Of a stretch of 64,000 nucleotides of DNA, positions 10,201 to 16,550 are shown in pieces. A program made the position numbers and the translations under genes. How positions within the stretch are numbered: the first letter of the stretch is position 1; each line of letters opens with the position of its first letter. The notes beneath the pieces were generated by a model, which saw only the letters and a program-made list of their open reading frames with translations, did not search any database and had not been told where the DNA came from. Origin of the DNA: an uncultured Bacteroidales bacterium. Lineage in GTDB: Bacteria > Bacteroidota > Bacteroidia > Bacteroidales > WCHB1-69. The DNA lies in NCBI GenBank assembly GCA_900315245.1, contig OMYJ01000008.1, positions 57,383 to 121,382 on the forward strand. The letters are read 5' to 3'.

Positions 10201-11925
10201 ATTGGCATAATGGGTGGTACGCAGGTTCTCCTTCATCCAGCATTGTTGCCCGATTTGCACCGTATTATATGTGTTATTGTCAATATCGGTTACCGTGGGT
10301 GCATCCGGACAGGGCTGGCCGTCTTGCATAACGTCATCAGCAGTGGTAAAACTCACTTCATTGCCATACGTCGTGCCCACGCTGTTGGTGGCATACGCAC
10401 GCACATAATAGGTTGTATTTGCAAGGAGTCCCGTAATGCTGCTGGTGAAGCTGCCTGTTCCGCTACCGTCGGTAGTGTGGCTGTCGGCGGTGGTCGGATT
10501 CTGCGAAGTGCTCCAGCACACGCCACGCGCCGTAACAGTTGCACCACCGTCTGAGGTTACATTGCCGCCGCAGGTGGCAGAAGTTTCCGTCACGTTGCTG
10601 ACCGCTGCGGTGGTTACCGAGGGCACCTGTGCGGAAGCTGTGGTGGTAAAACTCACTTCGTTGCCGTATGATGTTCCCGCGCTGTTGATGGCGTAAGCAC
10701 GCACATAGTACGTGGTGCTGGATGTAAGCCCCGTGAGACTGCTGGTATAACTGCCCGTGCCGCTACCGTCAGAAGTGTGGCTGTCGGCGGTGGTCGGATT
10801 CTGAGAAGTGCTCCAGCACACGCCACGCGCCGTAACGGTTGCACCTCCGTCTGAGGTTACATTGCCGCCGCAGGTGGCGATAGTTTGTGCGACACTATTC
10901 ACTGCTGTTGTAATCACTGTTGGCAATTGAATTGCTGTGGTGGTAGTAAAGCTCACCTCGTTACCATACGCCGTGCCCACACTATTCATTGCGTATGCGC
11001 GCACGTAATACGTTGTGTTTGGGGATAATCCCGTCAGATTATCTGAAAAGGAACCCGTGCCTTGTCCGATGTGAACGCAATTGTTTGATACCGTTGGTGT
11101 AGTAATGGTGCTATAACAAACACCCCGATCAAATACCGCTGCTCCGCCGTCTGTGGTTATTATACCCCCTACTGTTGCGGAGGAGGATGTGATATTGTTT
11201 ACAACCTGAGTGATCAGAGCAGGCAAGTGATTTTGCAACACATCAAACTGCAGCACAAATGTCTGCGATGCCCCCTGCGCTTGTGTGATGCGCTGGCTCT
11301 CCATCTCCGTACCGTTAATGGTGGCATACCCCACGTATTCCATTATATCCCCAAAGTTGAACGGATTTGTTGTACTGGATTTCAGCACGTAAGTGATGGT
11401 GTGTACCATTCCGAGATAATCAATAGAATTCGAGGTTCCTCCACCATTGCAGACCATTTTAATGGATGACGATTTCTCTTTCTGGCGGGCGGACATCACA
11501 TAAGTGCCGGGGGTGGACAAGGAAACACGAAATTGGTGGGTGCCTTGTTGTGGATGCACATTGTGCGTCTTTAGGATTTTCCCGTTCACATCCGATATTT
11601 CCAACGTGACAAGCCCTTCATTCGCCACAGTCAGACTTACATCGGTGGTGCCGTAAAACGGGTTCGGGTTGTTTTGCGACAGCGCAAAACCTCCGTTGGT
11701 GACGTGTTCTTCGATTCCTGTGCCATTCTGCATCGTCAGCGTGGTATCGGGCCAATAAATGGTTTCCTGCCAACTCTTTGTAAGATTGGTAATGGCAACC
11801 CTATTGAGTTGGACATAATGGTTGCCCGCATCTTTAGCGGTGAAAGTGAGGGTGATTGTTTGGGCGAGCGCGCTTGATATGCTTAAAATAAAAAACAATA
11901 ACAAAAAATACAATGGTCTTTTCAT
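4222..11925 (-). CDS. Giant secreted modular FISUMP/FnIII-like protein
   Basis: 2567 residues from ATG 11925, with a Sec signal peptide (cut likely after ALA at 19-21). Residues about 82-158 resemble a T9SS type A sorting/FlgD-Ig-like domain (NPNPF, DVNGK, GTYVMSA), here near the N-terminus instead of the usual C-terminus. Then follow eight FnIII-like repeats (signature GGNVTSDGGATVTARGVCWS to YVRAYATNS), at roughly 11225-10925, 10920-10640, 10620-10345, 9630-9355, 8665-8385, 7655-7375, 6645-6365 and 5905-5630. Six FISUMP domains (cWMKENLRTT, GICPTGWHVPSDAEW, YGFSVRC) lie at roughly 10315-9650, 9345-8665, 8370-7680, 7345-6675, 5600-4940 and 4910-4222. One DUF2436 domain of the gingipain/hemagglutinin type is at about 6360-5905. 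The protein ends in a FISUMP domain with no sorting signal. It is probably a surface adhesin or ligand-binding protein; its function is unknown. It starts 13 bp after the hydrolase gene. Confidence 0.88.
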   Translation of the reverse strand: MKRPLYFLLLFFILSISSALAQTITLTFTAKDAGNHYVQLNRVAITNLTKSWQETIYWPDTTLTMQNGTGIEEHVTNGGFALSQNNPNPFYGTTDVSLTVANEGLVTLEISDVNGKILKTHNVHPQQGTHQFRVSLSTPGTYVMSARQKEKSSSIKMVCNGGGTSNSIDYLGMVHTITYVLKSSTTNPFNFGDIMEYVGYATINGTEMESQRITQAQGASQTFVLQFDVLQNHLPALITQVVNNITSSSATVGGIITTDGGAAVFDRGVCYSTITTPTVSNNCVHIGQGTGSFSDNLTGLSPNTTYYVRAYAMNSVGTAYGNEVSFTTTTAIQLPTVITTAVNSVAQTIATCGGNVTSDGGATVTARGVCWSTSQNPTTADSHTSDGSGTGSYTSSLTGLTSSTTYYVRAYAINSAGTSYGNEVSFTTTASAQVPSVTTAAVSNVTETSATCGGNVTSDGGATVTARGVCWSTSQNPTTADSHTTDGSGTGSFTSSITGLLANTTYYVRAYATNSVGTTYGNEVSFTTADDVMQDGQPCPDAPTVTDIDNNTYNTVQIGQQCWMKENLRTTHYANGTSIALGSSISYTTAYRYYPYHNQSIVSTYGYLYNWQAVMGGSSSSSANPSGVRGICPVGWHVPSDAEWTQMTDYVSSQIQYVCGSDSTYVAKALASTTGWNSSPYTCAVGNNQSTNNETGFSAFPAGDFNNGYNYVETYANFWCATEYNDDGAYIRYFSSDFADVYRDYLDKSFGLTVRCVRNENDSSTIQLPTVTTSAATDITANSATCGGNVTSDGGATVTARGVCWSTSQSPTVYDSHTTDGSGTGNFTSSLTGLTVGTTYHVRAYATNSAGTAYGNEVILSLPCLGAATVTDIDNNIYNTVQIGQQCWMKENLRTTRYADGTSIALGNSTSTTTAYRYYPDYNSSNVATYGYLYNWKAVMGNSSSSSANPSGVQGICPTGWHVPSDAEWTQLTNFVSSQSQYVCVCANNYIAKALASTIGWNSSSNTCCAVGYDPSTNNETGFSALPASAYTAPGESSDFGNYSFFWSTTDDSYNAFGRNLYYDDNNMSSSAYEKSFGFSVRCIRDLPTVFTTAASSIQPTSATCGGNVTSDGGATVTARGVCWSTSQNPTIEDSHTIDGNGTGIFTSNITNLSPATQYYVRAYATNIWGTAYGNGVSFITTSQPCQGAATVTDIDNNTYNTVQIGNQCWMKENLRTTRYANGTSIALGSSSSTTTAYRYYPDNSSSNVATYGYLYNWKAVMGNSPSSSANPSGVQGICPTGWHVPSDAEWTQLVDYVSGSISQYQYMCGSDTTYIAKALASSIGWSAGYRTCDVGSNPSANNATGFSAFPAGHYIGDFYPMFGMGAYFCSATKLIDYDNDSDLWVYVLTYSSAEVLRTSYFQDYGLSVRCVQNEGGSSTAQSPTVTTSTASNITENSVSCGGNVISDGGATVTARGVCWSTSHNPTVSNSYTTDGSGTGSFTSSLTGLTANTTYYVRAYATNSVGTMYGNEVSFTTLSNGDTSQDGLPCPGMPTLTDIDGNIYNTVQLGNQCWMADNLRTTRYADNTIISQGSSASTTEAYWYYPNNDASNMPTYGLLYNWKAVMHNATSSSANPSGVQGICPTGWHLPSDTEWVQLTTYVSSQSQYVCGNDNTQIAKALASTTGWNSSSGICDVGYTPSDNNATNFNAPPAGVRTYSFFDKGRSVNFWKSTEYNSNNAYSVGIALNVANIVNSNNPKTYGFSVRCVRDESGSTTTQMPTVTTSAASNITDNSATCGGNVISDGGATVTARGMCWSTTHNPTVSNSHTTDGSGTGSFTSSLTGLTASTTYYARAYATNSAGTAYGNEVSFTTIPTQTQSATIILEAHNVWGDGTGYQLLLDADATAYGTIIPTSGPLTSSGDADATTYAAFEYKIPQNADGSTYTSNMVYDGSVTHSIPAGTYDYCITNPTPGDRIWIAASDNGRKDNFIFQEGYSYHFLLSKDMNDQHDTVSITVFNSSLSTPTVTTTVASNISSNSATCGGNVISDGGATVTARGVCWSTSHNPTVSNSHTSDGSGTGSFTSNLTGLTAGTTYYVRAYATNSTGTAYGSEESFTTLSSGGISQDGQPCPGTATLTDYDGNVYNTVQIGNQCWMAENLRTTHYADGRTIYYNDNIHEYNYPNNNASNVNTYGYLYDRGAVLDGFFASDQNPSGVQGICPIGWHIPSYAEWTQLTDYVSSRNDYVCGTNNSYIAKALASITGWSSCLYCDTLTCGITNGPSLNNSTGFNALPAGFYYEYYSSATNFGTQAYFFNSSHNSHTINLSSTIPYVITNPYILGGVSVRCLRTEEIDTTIANIPCPSASSVIDVDGNVYNTVQIGQQCWMKENLRTTHYADGTAIALGNSYSVSTVTAYRYHPDGNASNVATYGYLYNLKAVMRNDSSSSANPSGVQGICPTGWHVPSCDEWTQLSNYVMSKSEFTCDHINHIRKYCKALASTSGWNSSSNICSVGYDQISNNGTGFSALPAGNKVENNIGNLGSQAIFWSTSLNSGFTTTTAIELSASSSTIYCDSLPGSCGNSVRCLKD

Positions 11926-11938
11926 AATATTGGAATTT

Positions 11939-12970
11939 CTAAAATTCAAAAACAGTTTGATATTTGCTACTCTGATCCTCATCAACAAGATGAATGATAG
12001 CTTCGGAATTAATCATATTAATTAATGCTTTTTGGTGAGGATGACGATATTGGTTGTTTTTTCCGTATGAGATCACGCAGTTACGATTCTTAACATTGTG
12101 TATTTCAACATGGTTGTCTCTCCCTGAACCATGATGAGGGGATTGAATGGTGTTAATATCATCCCAATATTGTTTATAGTCCGATATTAGTTTTTTCCGA
12201 CAATGAGAATATCTTGAAGGGAAATCTCCTGTGTATAAGCAACTTGGTTCTTTGATGTCATCGTTCACAGCTTTAGACAATACCGTCATAGAGTAGAAAT
12301 TGTCGTCTTTATGTTTTTCTTCAAAATACGATTTGTAGAAATTATGTAGTTTGTCAATATTGACATCTTTTTCAAAATAATCGCGAATCACTGCAAAATT
12401 TCTGCCATTAAATAGGTCATAACAATCCTGCAGACCGACAGCTTCAATTAACGTTGAAATAAAGTCTTGATACCCAGTTGCAGCACAGGAAGGATGATAT
12501 TCCCATACATCATGAACAGGAATCTGTGGTACTTTATCGTCTATTTGGATTATTTCGACACCATTTGACTGGTCAAAGGGCATTTCTTCATTATAACAAG
12601 ACGCAATAAATCGATTTGCGTAATTGTTTATGTTGGAAGTAGAATGCAAATTGTACAAATAGTCAACCAAAATTAAGTTTGCTCCGATTGTAGAGAGAGA
12701 TGGTATAACCAATTTCTTGATTATATGTTTATTCGCCAAATATTCAATTCCGTTGATATGGTCTTCATGGAAATGCGAAACAAATAACAGATTAATCTCA
12801 TCATCGTGTTGGAACACACTGTCAATTATCTGGTTAAGATTGATATCTTTTGTCTTACTTCCGCAGTCATAAACCATATTGAAAACGTTTTTCTCGTTTT
12901 CATCGTAAAAGCGTTCAGAATAAAACGCTCCCTGACCCACAGGATGAAATGTTCTTATCAGTTTCATCAT
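11939..12970 (-). CDS. ComEC/Rec2-like metallo-beta-lactamase-fold hydrolase
   Basis: 343 residues from ATG 12970 (12967 is equally possible). It has no signal peptide or membrane helix, so it is predicted cytoplasmic. Metal-binding motifs are visible: HFHEDH at about residues 66-71, LYTGDF near 255, and SPHHGSG in the C-terminal part, followed by YRHPHQ. The N-terminal HPVGQGAF and the HHGS motif match the soluble MBL domain of ComEC-type proteins, which act on nucleic acids, but the eight-helix membrane part of ComEC is absent. It lies 31 bp after the lipoprotein gene and 13 bp before the giant FISUMP gene, in the same direction, so co-transcription is likely. Why a cytoplasmic hydrolase sits between two surface proteins is unexplained. 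Substrate unknown. Confidence 0.75.
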   Translation of the reverse strand: MMKLIRTFHPVGQGAFYSERFYDENEKNVFNMVYDCGSKTKDINLNQIIDSVFQHDDEINLLFVSHFHEDHINGIEYLANKHIIKKLVIPSLSTIGANLILVDYLYNLHSTSNINNYANRFIASCYNEEMPFDQSNGVEIIQIDDKVPQIPVHDVWEYHPSCAATGYQDFISTLIEAVGLQDCYDLFNGRNFAVIRDYFEKDVNIDKLHNFYKSYFEEKHKDDNFYSMTVLSKAVNDDIKEPSCLYTGDFPSRYSHCRKKLISDYKQYWDDINTIQSPHHGSGRDNHVEIHNVKNRNCVISYGKNNQYRHPHQKALINMINSEAIIHLVDEDQSSKYQTVFEF

Positions 12971-13001
12971 CTTTAATACTATATTTCTTTGACGCAAAGC
13001 T

Positions 13002-14138
13002 CTATTGTGCAGGAACATACGTTAATATAAATGTGTACGTGCCTTTTGCAGGAACCTCGTCATCATTGAACATGACTGATACTTTCAGCAAATTGTTATT
13101 ATAGGTGATAATCCTACATGCCCTTATGGCATTATCATAGAAAAAAGGAATCTGCATATACAAAATCGTTGGATTGTTAGGGTAGTCAAAATACCATTGT
13201 CCAAGGTTTGTCTCTTGATCATATCCGAAACCGTCGCTGCATAATAATGCTCCAGGCAGAACTTTTTGCGTCCCATTTTGGGAGAAAATCATTATATCAT
13301 CTTTTTCGCAATTAAATAAATATCCATTCATTAAATCAGAAATGCGTGTGCCATCAATCATTTCATATGCAGGAGAGGATGTTGCTGTAACCAACTTCCA
13401 GCCCTGTGGAATGGTCAGGCTATGTGCTGTAGTAAACGATCTCTCTTCCCCATAGTATGTCATACCATTGTTTCCTTTGGCATACGCACGCACGTAATAA
13501 GTGGTGTTGTTCTGCAAATTATTAAGACAGCTTATGTATTCACCTGAACCTCCTCCATCTGTTGTTATGTGGTCATTTACCGTGGGTGATCCAGATGTAT
13601 TGTAGCAAACACCACGAGCGGTTGCTAATCCTTGGGTAATAAATCCGCCACTTTCAGCACTATTTATTGAAATATTTGTAACAGGTTTTGTAATTACTAT
13701 AATCTGATTGTCAGGGTTGTCAGGTGTGTCTCCATCAACGGTGGAAAATGATATTTCATTTCCGTAGGTTACTCCGTTGCTATTTCCTGCATAAGCCCGA
13801 ACGTAGTAAGTGGTATTGGGCTGTAACCCAGTCAGATAACTTCTAAAATCACCACTACCACTGCCATCGGTGGTGTGAAGGTCGTTTATATCAGGTCGTC
13901 CGTCTGTGTTGTAACACACTCCTCTTACGGAAACGGCTGCACCGTTGTCTTCCACCGTTCCACCACACGTGGCTGTGGATGCTGTGATGGCAGAAACTTC
14001 ACCCGTGGTTACCACAGGTGTTTTCTCGGGTTGACAACCTTGCATGAGGCACATACCCGTTACAATAATACACACTGTTGCCATGATAACGAGAGCTTTG
14101 CTCGCCAGTTTGATAATCTCTTGTCTTGTAATATCCAT
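13002..14138 (-). CDS. Lipoprotein with two FnIII-like repeats
   Basis: 378 residues. The N-terminal helix ends in a lipobox with Cys35 (LMQGC), so the protein is predicted to be lipidated and probably surface or periplasmic. Two repeats of the same type as in the giant FISUMP protein follow, at about residues 40-130 and 148-238 (RGVCYNT, YVRAYA). The last 140 residues form an unrecognised mostly beta domain. It is the first gene of the leftward run and has a -7 box 45 nt upstream. A paired AGAACC direct repeat sits 23 nt upstream of that box, suggesting activation by a dedicated regulator, possibly the product at 16551-17120. Confidence 0.75.
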   Translation of the reverse strand: MDITRQEIIKLASKALVIMATVCIIVTGMCLMQGCQPEKTPVVTTGEVSAITASTATCGGTVEDNGAAVSVRGVCYNTDGRPDINDLHTTDGSGSGDFRSYLTGLQPNTTYYVRAYAGNSNGVTYGNEISFSTVDGDTPDNPDNQIIVITKPVTNISINSAESGGFITQGLATARGVCYNTSGSPTVNDHITTDGGGSGEYISCLNNLQNNTTYYVRAYAKGNNGMTYYGEERSFTTAHSLTIPQGWKLVTATSSPAYEMIDGTRISDLMNGYLFNCEKDDIMIFSQNGTQKVLPGALLCSDGFGYDQETNLGQWYFDYPNNPTILYMQIPFFYDNAIRACRIITYNNNLLKVSVMFNDDEVPAKGTYTFILTYVPAQ

Positions 14139-14182
14139 AGTAATAAAAATGATTGTTTCTTTCTTTTCTTTTTATTCCGCCG

Positions 14183-14190
14183 CAAAAGTA
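14183..14190 (-). promoter_or_regulatory. -7 box of the lipoprotein/FISUMP run
   Basis: TACTTTTG on the minus strand. No TTTG lies at -33; the AGAACC pair at 14214-14230 takes that area, as expected for an activator-dependent promoter. Confidence 0.6.
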
Positions 14191-14213
14191 CCACATTCAC
14201 GCTCAGCTATTTA

Positions 14214-14230
14214 GGTTCTTTTTTGGTTCT
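14214..14230 (-). promoter_or_regulatory. Direct-repeat operator AGAACC-N5-AGAACC, copy 1
   Basis: Read on the minus strand, AGAACC at 14230-14225 and at 14219-14214 are 11 bp apart start to start, one helical turn. The pair ends 23 nt before the -7 box of the lipoprotein gene. Confidence 0.55.
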
Positions 14231-14263
14231 TTTTCCTCCCCTTTTCCCTCTTCCGCAACGGGC

Positions 14264-14404
14264 ATAAAAAAACCGCGAACTTCATTGTTTCGAGTTCGAG
14301 GTCCTGGAAAACCTGCCATGCCAAACAAAGGAAGCTCACGGCTATAAACCGCAAGCATCTTCGGCTTCCTCTCGGCATTGCATTTGAAATTTTCCAGGTT
14401 TCGA
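14264..14404 (-). ncRNA. Candidate rod-shaped small RNA of about 140 nt
   Basis: There is no convincing ORF here. On the minus strand the sequence folds into a long interrupted hairpin. An outer stem pairs TTCGAAACCTGGAAAA with TTTTCCAGGACCTCGAA, a middle stem pairs GCAATGCC with GGCATGGC, and an inner stem pairs AGGAAGC with GCTTCCT, with asymmetric internal loops between them. A -7 box (TATCTTTG) lies immediately upstream and an intrinsic terminator immediately downstream, so the unit is complete. A rod with internal bubbles recalls 6S RNA, but this is shorter than usual and I cannot assign it to a family. It lies between the FISUMP run and the kinase gene and shares their operator sequence. 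Confidence 0.6.
14266..14298 (-). terminator. Intrinsic terminator of the candidate small RNA
   Basis: On the minus strand the stem CGAACT/AGTTCG is followed by CGG and seven T residues. It lies directly after the rod-like structure at 14288-14410. Confidence 0.7.
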
Positions 14405-14409
14405 ACTTG

Positions 14410-14417
14410 CAAAGATA
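14410..14417 (-). promoter_or_regulatory. -7 box of the candidate small RNA
   Basis: TATCTTTG on the minus strand. Just upstream (14418-14433) is a perfect palindrome, AAAGCG-AAAA-CGCTTT, in the region where a repressor would cover the promoter. Confidence 0.6.
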
Positions 14418-14452
14418 AAAGCGAAAACGCTTTTGCTATGTGTCTATAAAAT

Positions 14453-14469
14453 GGTTCTTTTTAGGTTCT
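14453..14469 (-). promoter_or_regulatory. Direct-repeat operator AGAACC-N5-AGAACC, copy 2
   Basis: GGTTCT on the plus strand at 14453-14458 and 14464-14469, again 11 bp apart. It lies 35 nt upstream of the small-RNA -7 box, one helical turn farther than the other two copies. Confidence 0.5.
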
Positions 14470-14635
14470 AATTTTTTTAGATTCAATAATTTAAGTTGAT
14501 AAATCCGTTTTTTTCCTCTCCTTAAAATGGAATTGGGCAAAGATAAGAAAAATAATCGAATAGGATGTTATGGCGGAAAAATAGCACGTTAGAAAACAAA
14601 TAATCTTCTATCTGCAAAAGGAGACAAAAAATGTG

Positions 14636-14643
14636 TACTTTTG
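14636..14643 (+). promoter_or_regulatory. -7 box of the kinase gene
   Basis: TACTTTTG, with a partial -33 match (TCTG, 21 nt upstream). The leader to the kinase ATG is about 105 nt and holds a 15-codon ORF (14687-14734) that could be a leader peptide. Confidence 0.5.
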
Positions 14644-14754
14644 CATCCGAAAAAAAGAATAAAGGAGAATAAAAAAGAATAAAAGAATGTTTGCCGTACC
14701 CTATCTGTCGGAGTATTTGCAGAACATGGATTGAATAAGGCCTTTTAATGCGGA

Positions 14755-16473
14755 ATGGAATTCAACAACGACATATCCACATCAGGGCCGGTTGCGCCAC
14801 AGAACGTGAACATTTCCAACCAGTTCACCGGCTATAAGGAATTGCCTTCAAACGGCTACTCCCGCCTTTTCCGCGCCCAACGCTACGGACAGTGGTACAT
14901 GCTGAAAGGCCTCAAACCCGAATACGCCGCCGACCCGCAATACACCGCAATGTTTGCCAAGGAATTCGCCCTGACGGTGGAACTAAACCACCCCAACATC
15001 GTTCGCGCCCTCAGCCACGAACAGGATGCCGTGGCCGGCGACTGCATCGTGATGGAATATGTGGACGGCCGAACGCTGGACGACTTCCTCAAGGAAAATC
15101 CCTCGCAGGAGGTTCGCAAACTGGTAGTGAAGGAGCTGCTGTTTGCCATGGACTATTTCCACCGCAAACAGGTTGTACACCAAGACTTGAAACCCTCCAA
15201 CATCCTGATTACCCATGACGGCAACCATGTGAAGATCATCGACTTCGGACTTTCCGACAGCAGAAGGTTCGCCATCCTCAAGGAACCCGCCTACACCCAA
15301 TCCTACGCCGCCCCGGAACAATTGTCCGGCGATGAGGTCGACAACCGCACCGACATTTACGCCTTTGGACTGATTCTGAAGCAACTGTTCCCTTCGCGCT
15401 ACGGCAATGTGGTGAGCAAATGTCTTCAGCCTCTTAAAGAAAAACGTTTTCAAAGTGCTGACGCTGTGATGCAGGCGGTAGGTGAAGCGGATTTCAGACG
15501 GAAATGGTTTCCGCCCGTGGCTTTCATAACACTTGTGCTCGTTACTGCCTTGTGCGCCTCCGTAAAACCTGTTTCATGGGTGAAAGGAAAAATAGAGGAT
15601 TATAGGATTCTGCATTCCCCAGGAGACCCTTCCTTGACAGCAGGCTCATTAAACGGACTGTTTTCCGTTGCCCCAGGCCGGCAGGTACGGTTCTCGCAGG
15701 GCAACCTTCAATACAGCGCCGCCGGCAAGCACCAAACCGCCGATGGCCTGGCACAGGGCACCTGGCGTTTTGCCGAAAACCAATATGACATCATTGGCGA
15801 GGATAACAGCTCTATCTCCTCCCACTTCAGCGGATGGATTGACCTTTTCGGCTGGGGTACGAGCGGATGGAACAGTGGCGCATTTTGCTATCAGCCTTGG
15901 TCTGTATCTGTGGAAAATGTTGATTACAGTCCTGGCAATAATGGGAAAAACTCTCTGACCGACTCCTGCGCTTTCGCCGACTGGGGCGTGTATAATGCCA
16001 TCTCCAACGGTGGAAACGCACCCGGCCGATGGCGGACACTGACAAAGGACGAAGCCGAATATCTTTTCCTGACACGAAACGCTTCCACGGTGAATGGCAT
16101 TCCTAACGCCAGATATGCCAAAGCCACCGTGAACGGCGTAAGAGGTCTTGTCCTCTTTCCGAACAAATATGACCACCCCAACAGCATTGTTCCGCCCCAA
16201 GACATCAACAACGACACAGTTAATTACAAAAACCACTATAGTGCACAACAATGGAAGGCGTTGGAGAATGCCGGCGCCGTCTTTCTCCCGGAAGCAAGTG
16301 TACGGGGGAATTTGCATTATACGGGGGAACCGAGCGGACATTATTGGACATCCTCTTCATATACAAGCAGTTGTGTTTTTAATATAGGAATCAGTGAATT
16401 TGCTGCGGGTGTTGGCCCCGTTTATCGATATTATGGGCTTAGCGTGCGTCTCGTGCAGGATGCCGTTGAATAA
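14755..16473 (+). CDS. Transmembrane Ser/Thr kinase with FISUMP-like outer domain
   Basis: 572 residues. Residues about 25-245 form a Hanks-type kinase domain: Lys51 in YMLKG, a catalytic loop HQDLKPSN at 142-149 (Arg of the usual HRD is Gln), DFG at 163-165 and an APE-like AAPEQ at 185-189. One transmembrane helix follows (about 251-270). The last 280 residues are extracytoplasmic and resemble FISUMP/formylglycine-enzyme-like domains: RWRTLTKDEAEYLF parallels the GWHVPSDAEW stretch, and the end YYGLSVRLVQD parallels YGFSVRCVRD of the FISUMP proteins. The layout is that of a receptor kinase: outside binding domain, one helix, inside kinase. The next gene encodes a candidate DNA-binding protein that may be its target. 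Kinase function is likely; the ligand is unknown. Confidence 0.85.
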   Translation: MEFNNDISTSGPVAPQNVNISNQFTGYKELPSNGYSRLFRAQRYGQWYMLKGLKPEYAADPQYTAMFAKEFALTVELNHPNIVRALSHEQDAVAGDCIVMEYVDGRTLDDFLKENPSQEVRKLVVKELLFAMDYFHRKQVVHQDLKPSNILITHDGNHVKIIDFGLSDSRRFAILKEPAYTQSYAAPEQLSGDEVDNRTDIYAFGLILKQLFPSRYGNVVSKCLQPLKEKRFQSADAVMQAVGEADFRRKWFPPVAFITLVLVTALCASVKPVSWVKGKIEDYRILHSPGDPSLTAGSLNGLFSVAPGRQVRFSQGNLQYSAAGKHQTADGLAQGTWRFAENQYDIIGEDNSSISSHFSGWIDLFGWGTSGWNSGAFCYQPWSVSVENVDYSPGNNGKNSLTDSCAFADWGVYNAISNGGNAPGRWRTLTKDEAEYLFLTRNASTVNGIPNARYAKATVNGVRGLVLFPNKYDHPNSIVPPQDINNDTVNYKNHYSAQQWKALENAGAVFLPEASVRGNLHYTGEPSGHYWTSSSYTSSCVFNIGISEFAAGVGPVYRYYGLSVRLVQDAVE

Positions 16474-16480
16474 TTATATA

Positions 16481-16497
16481 AGAACCACAAAAGAACC
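16481..16497 (+). promoter_or_regulatory. Direct-repeat operator AGAACC-N5-AGAACC, copy 3
   Basis: AGAACC at 16481-16486 and 16492-16497, 11 bp apart. The pair ends 24 nt before the -7 box of the HTH-like gene, in the same orientation as copy 1 relative to its own promoter. Confidence 0.55.
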
Positions 16498-16521
16498 TCT
16501 TCGCCATATCCGAATGTTTGC

Positions 16522-16529
16522 TATTTTTG
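16522..16529 (+). promoter_or_regulatory. -7 box of the HTH-like gene
   Basis: TATTTTTG, 21 nt before the ATG at 16551. The gene therefore has its own promoter although it directly follows the kinase gene. Confidence 0.6.
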
Positions 16530-16550
16530 CGGTCGAAAATTTTTAAAACC

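Noticed and set aside
6007..10554. Several open frames antisense to the giant FISUMP gene
   Set aside because: They recur in each repeat unit at the same place, so they reflect the repeat DNA and not genes.
14203..14412. 69-codon minus-strand open frame over the small RNA
   Set aside because: The sequence forms a long interrupted hairpin with its own promoter and terminator, and the translation has no recognisable feature.
14687..14734. 15-codon leader ORF before the kinase gene as a gene
   Set aside because: Too short and without a clear ribosome site or conserved context; kept only as a remark in the promoter entry.
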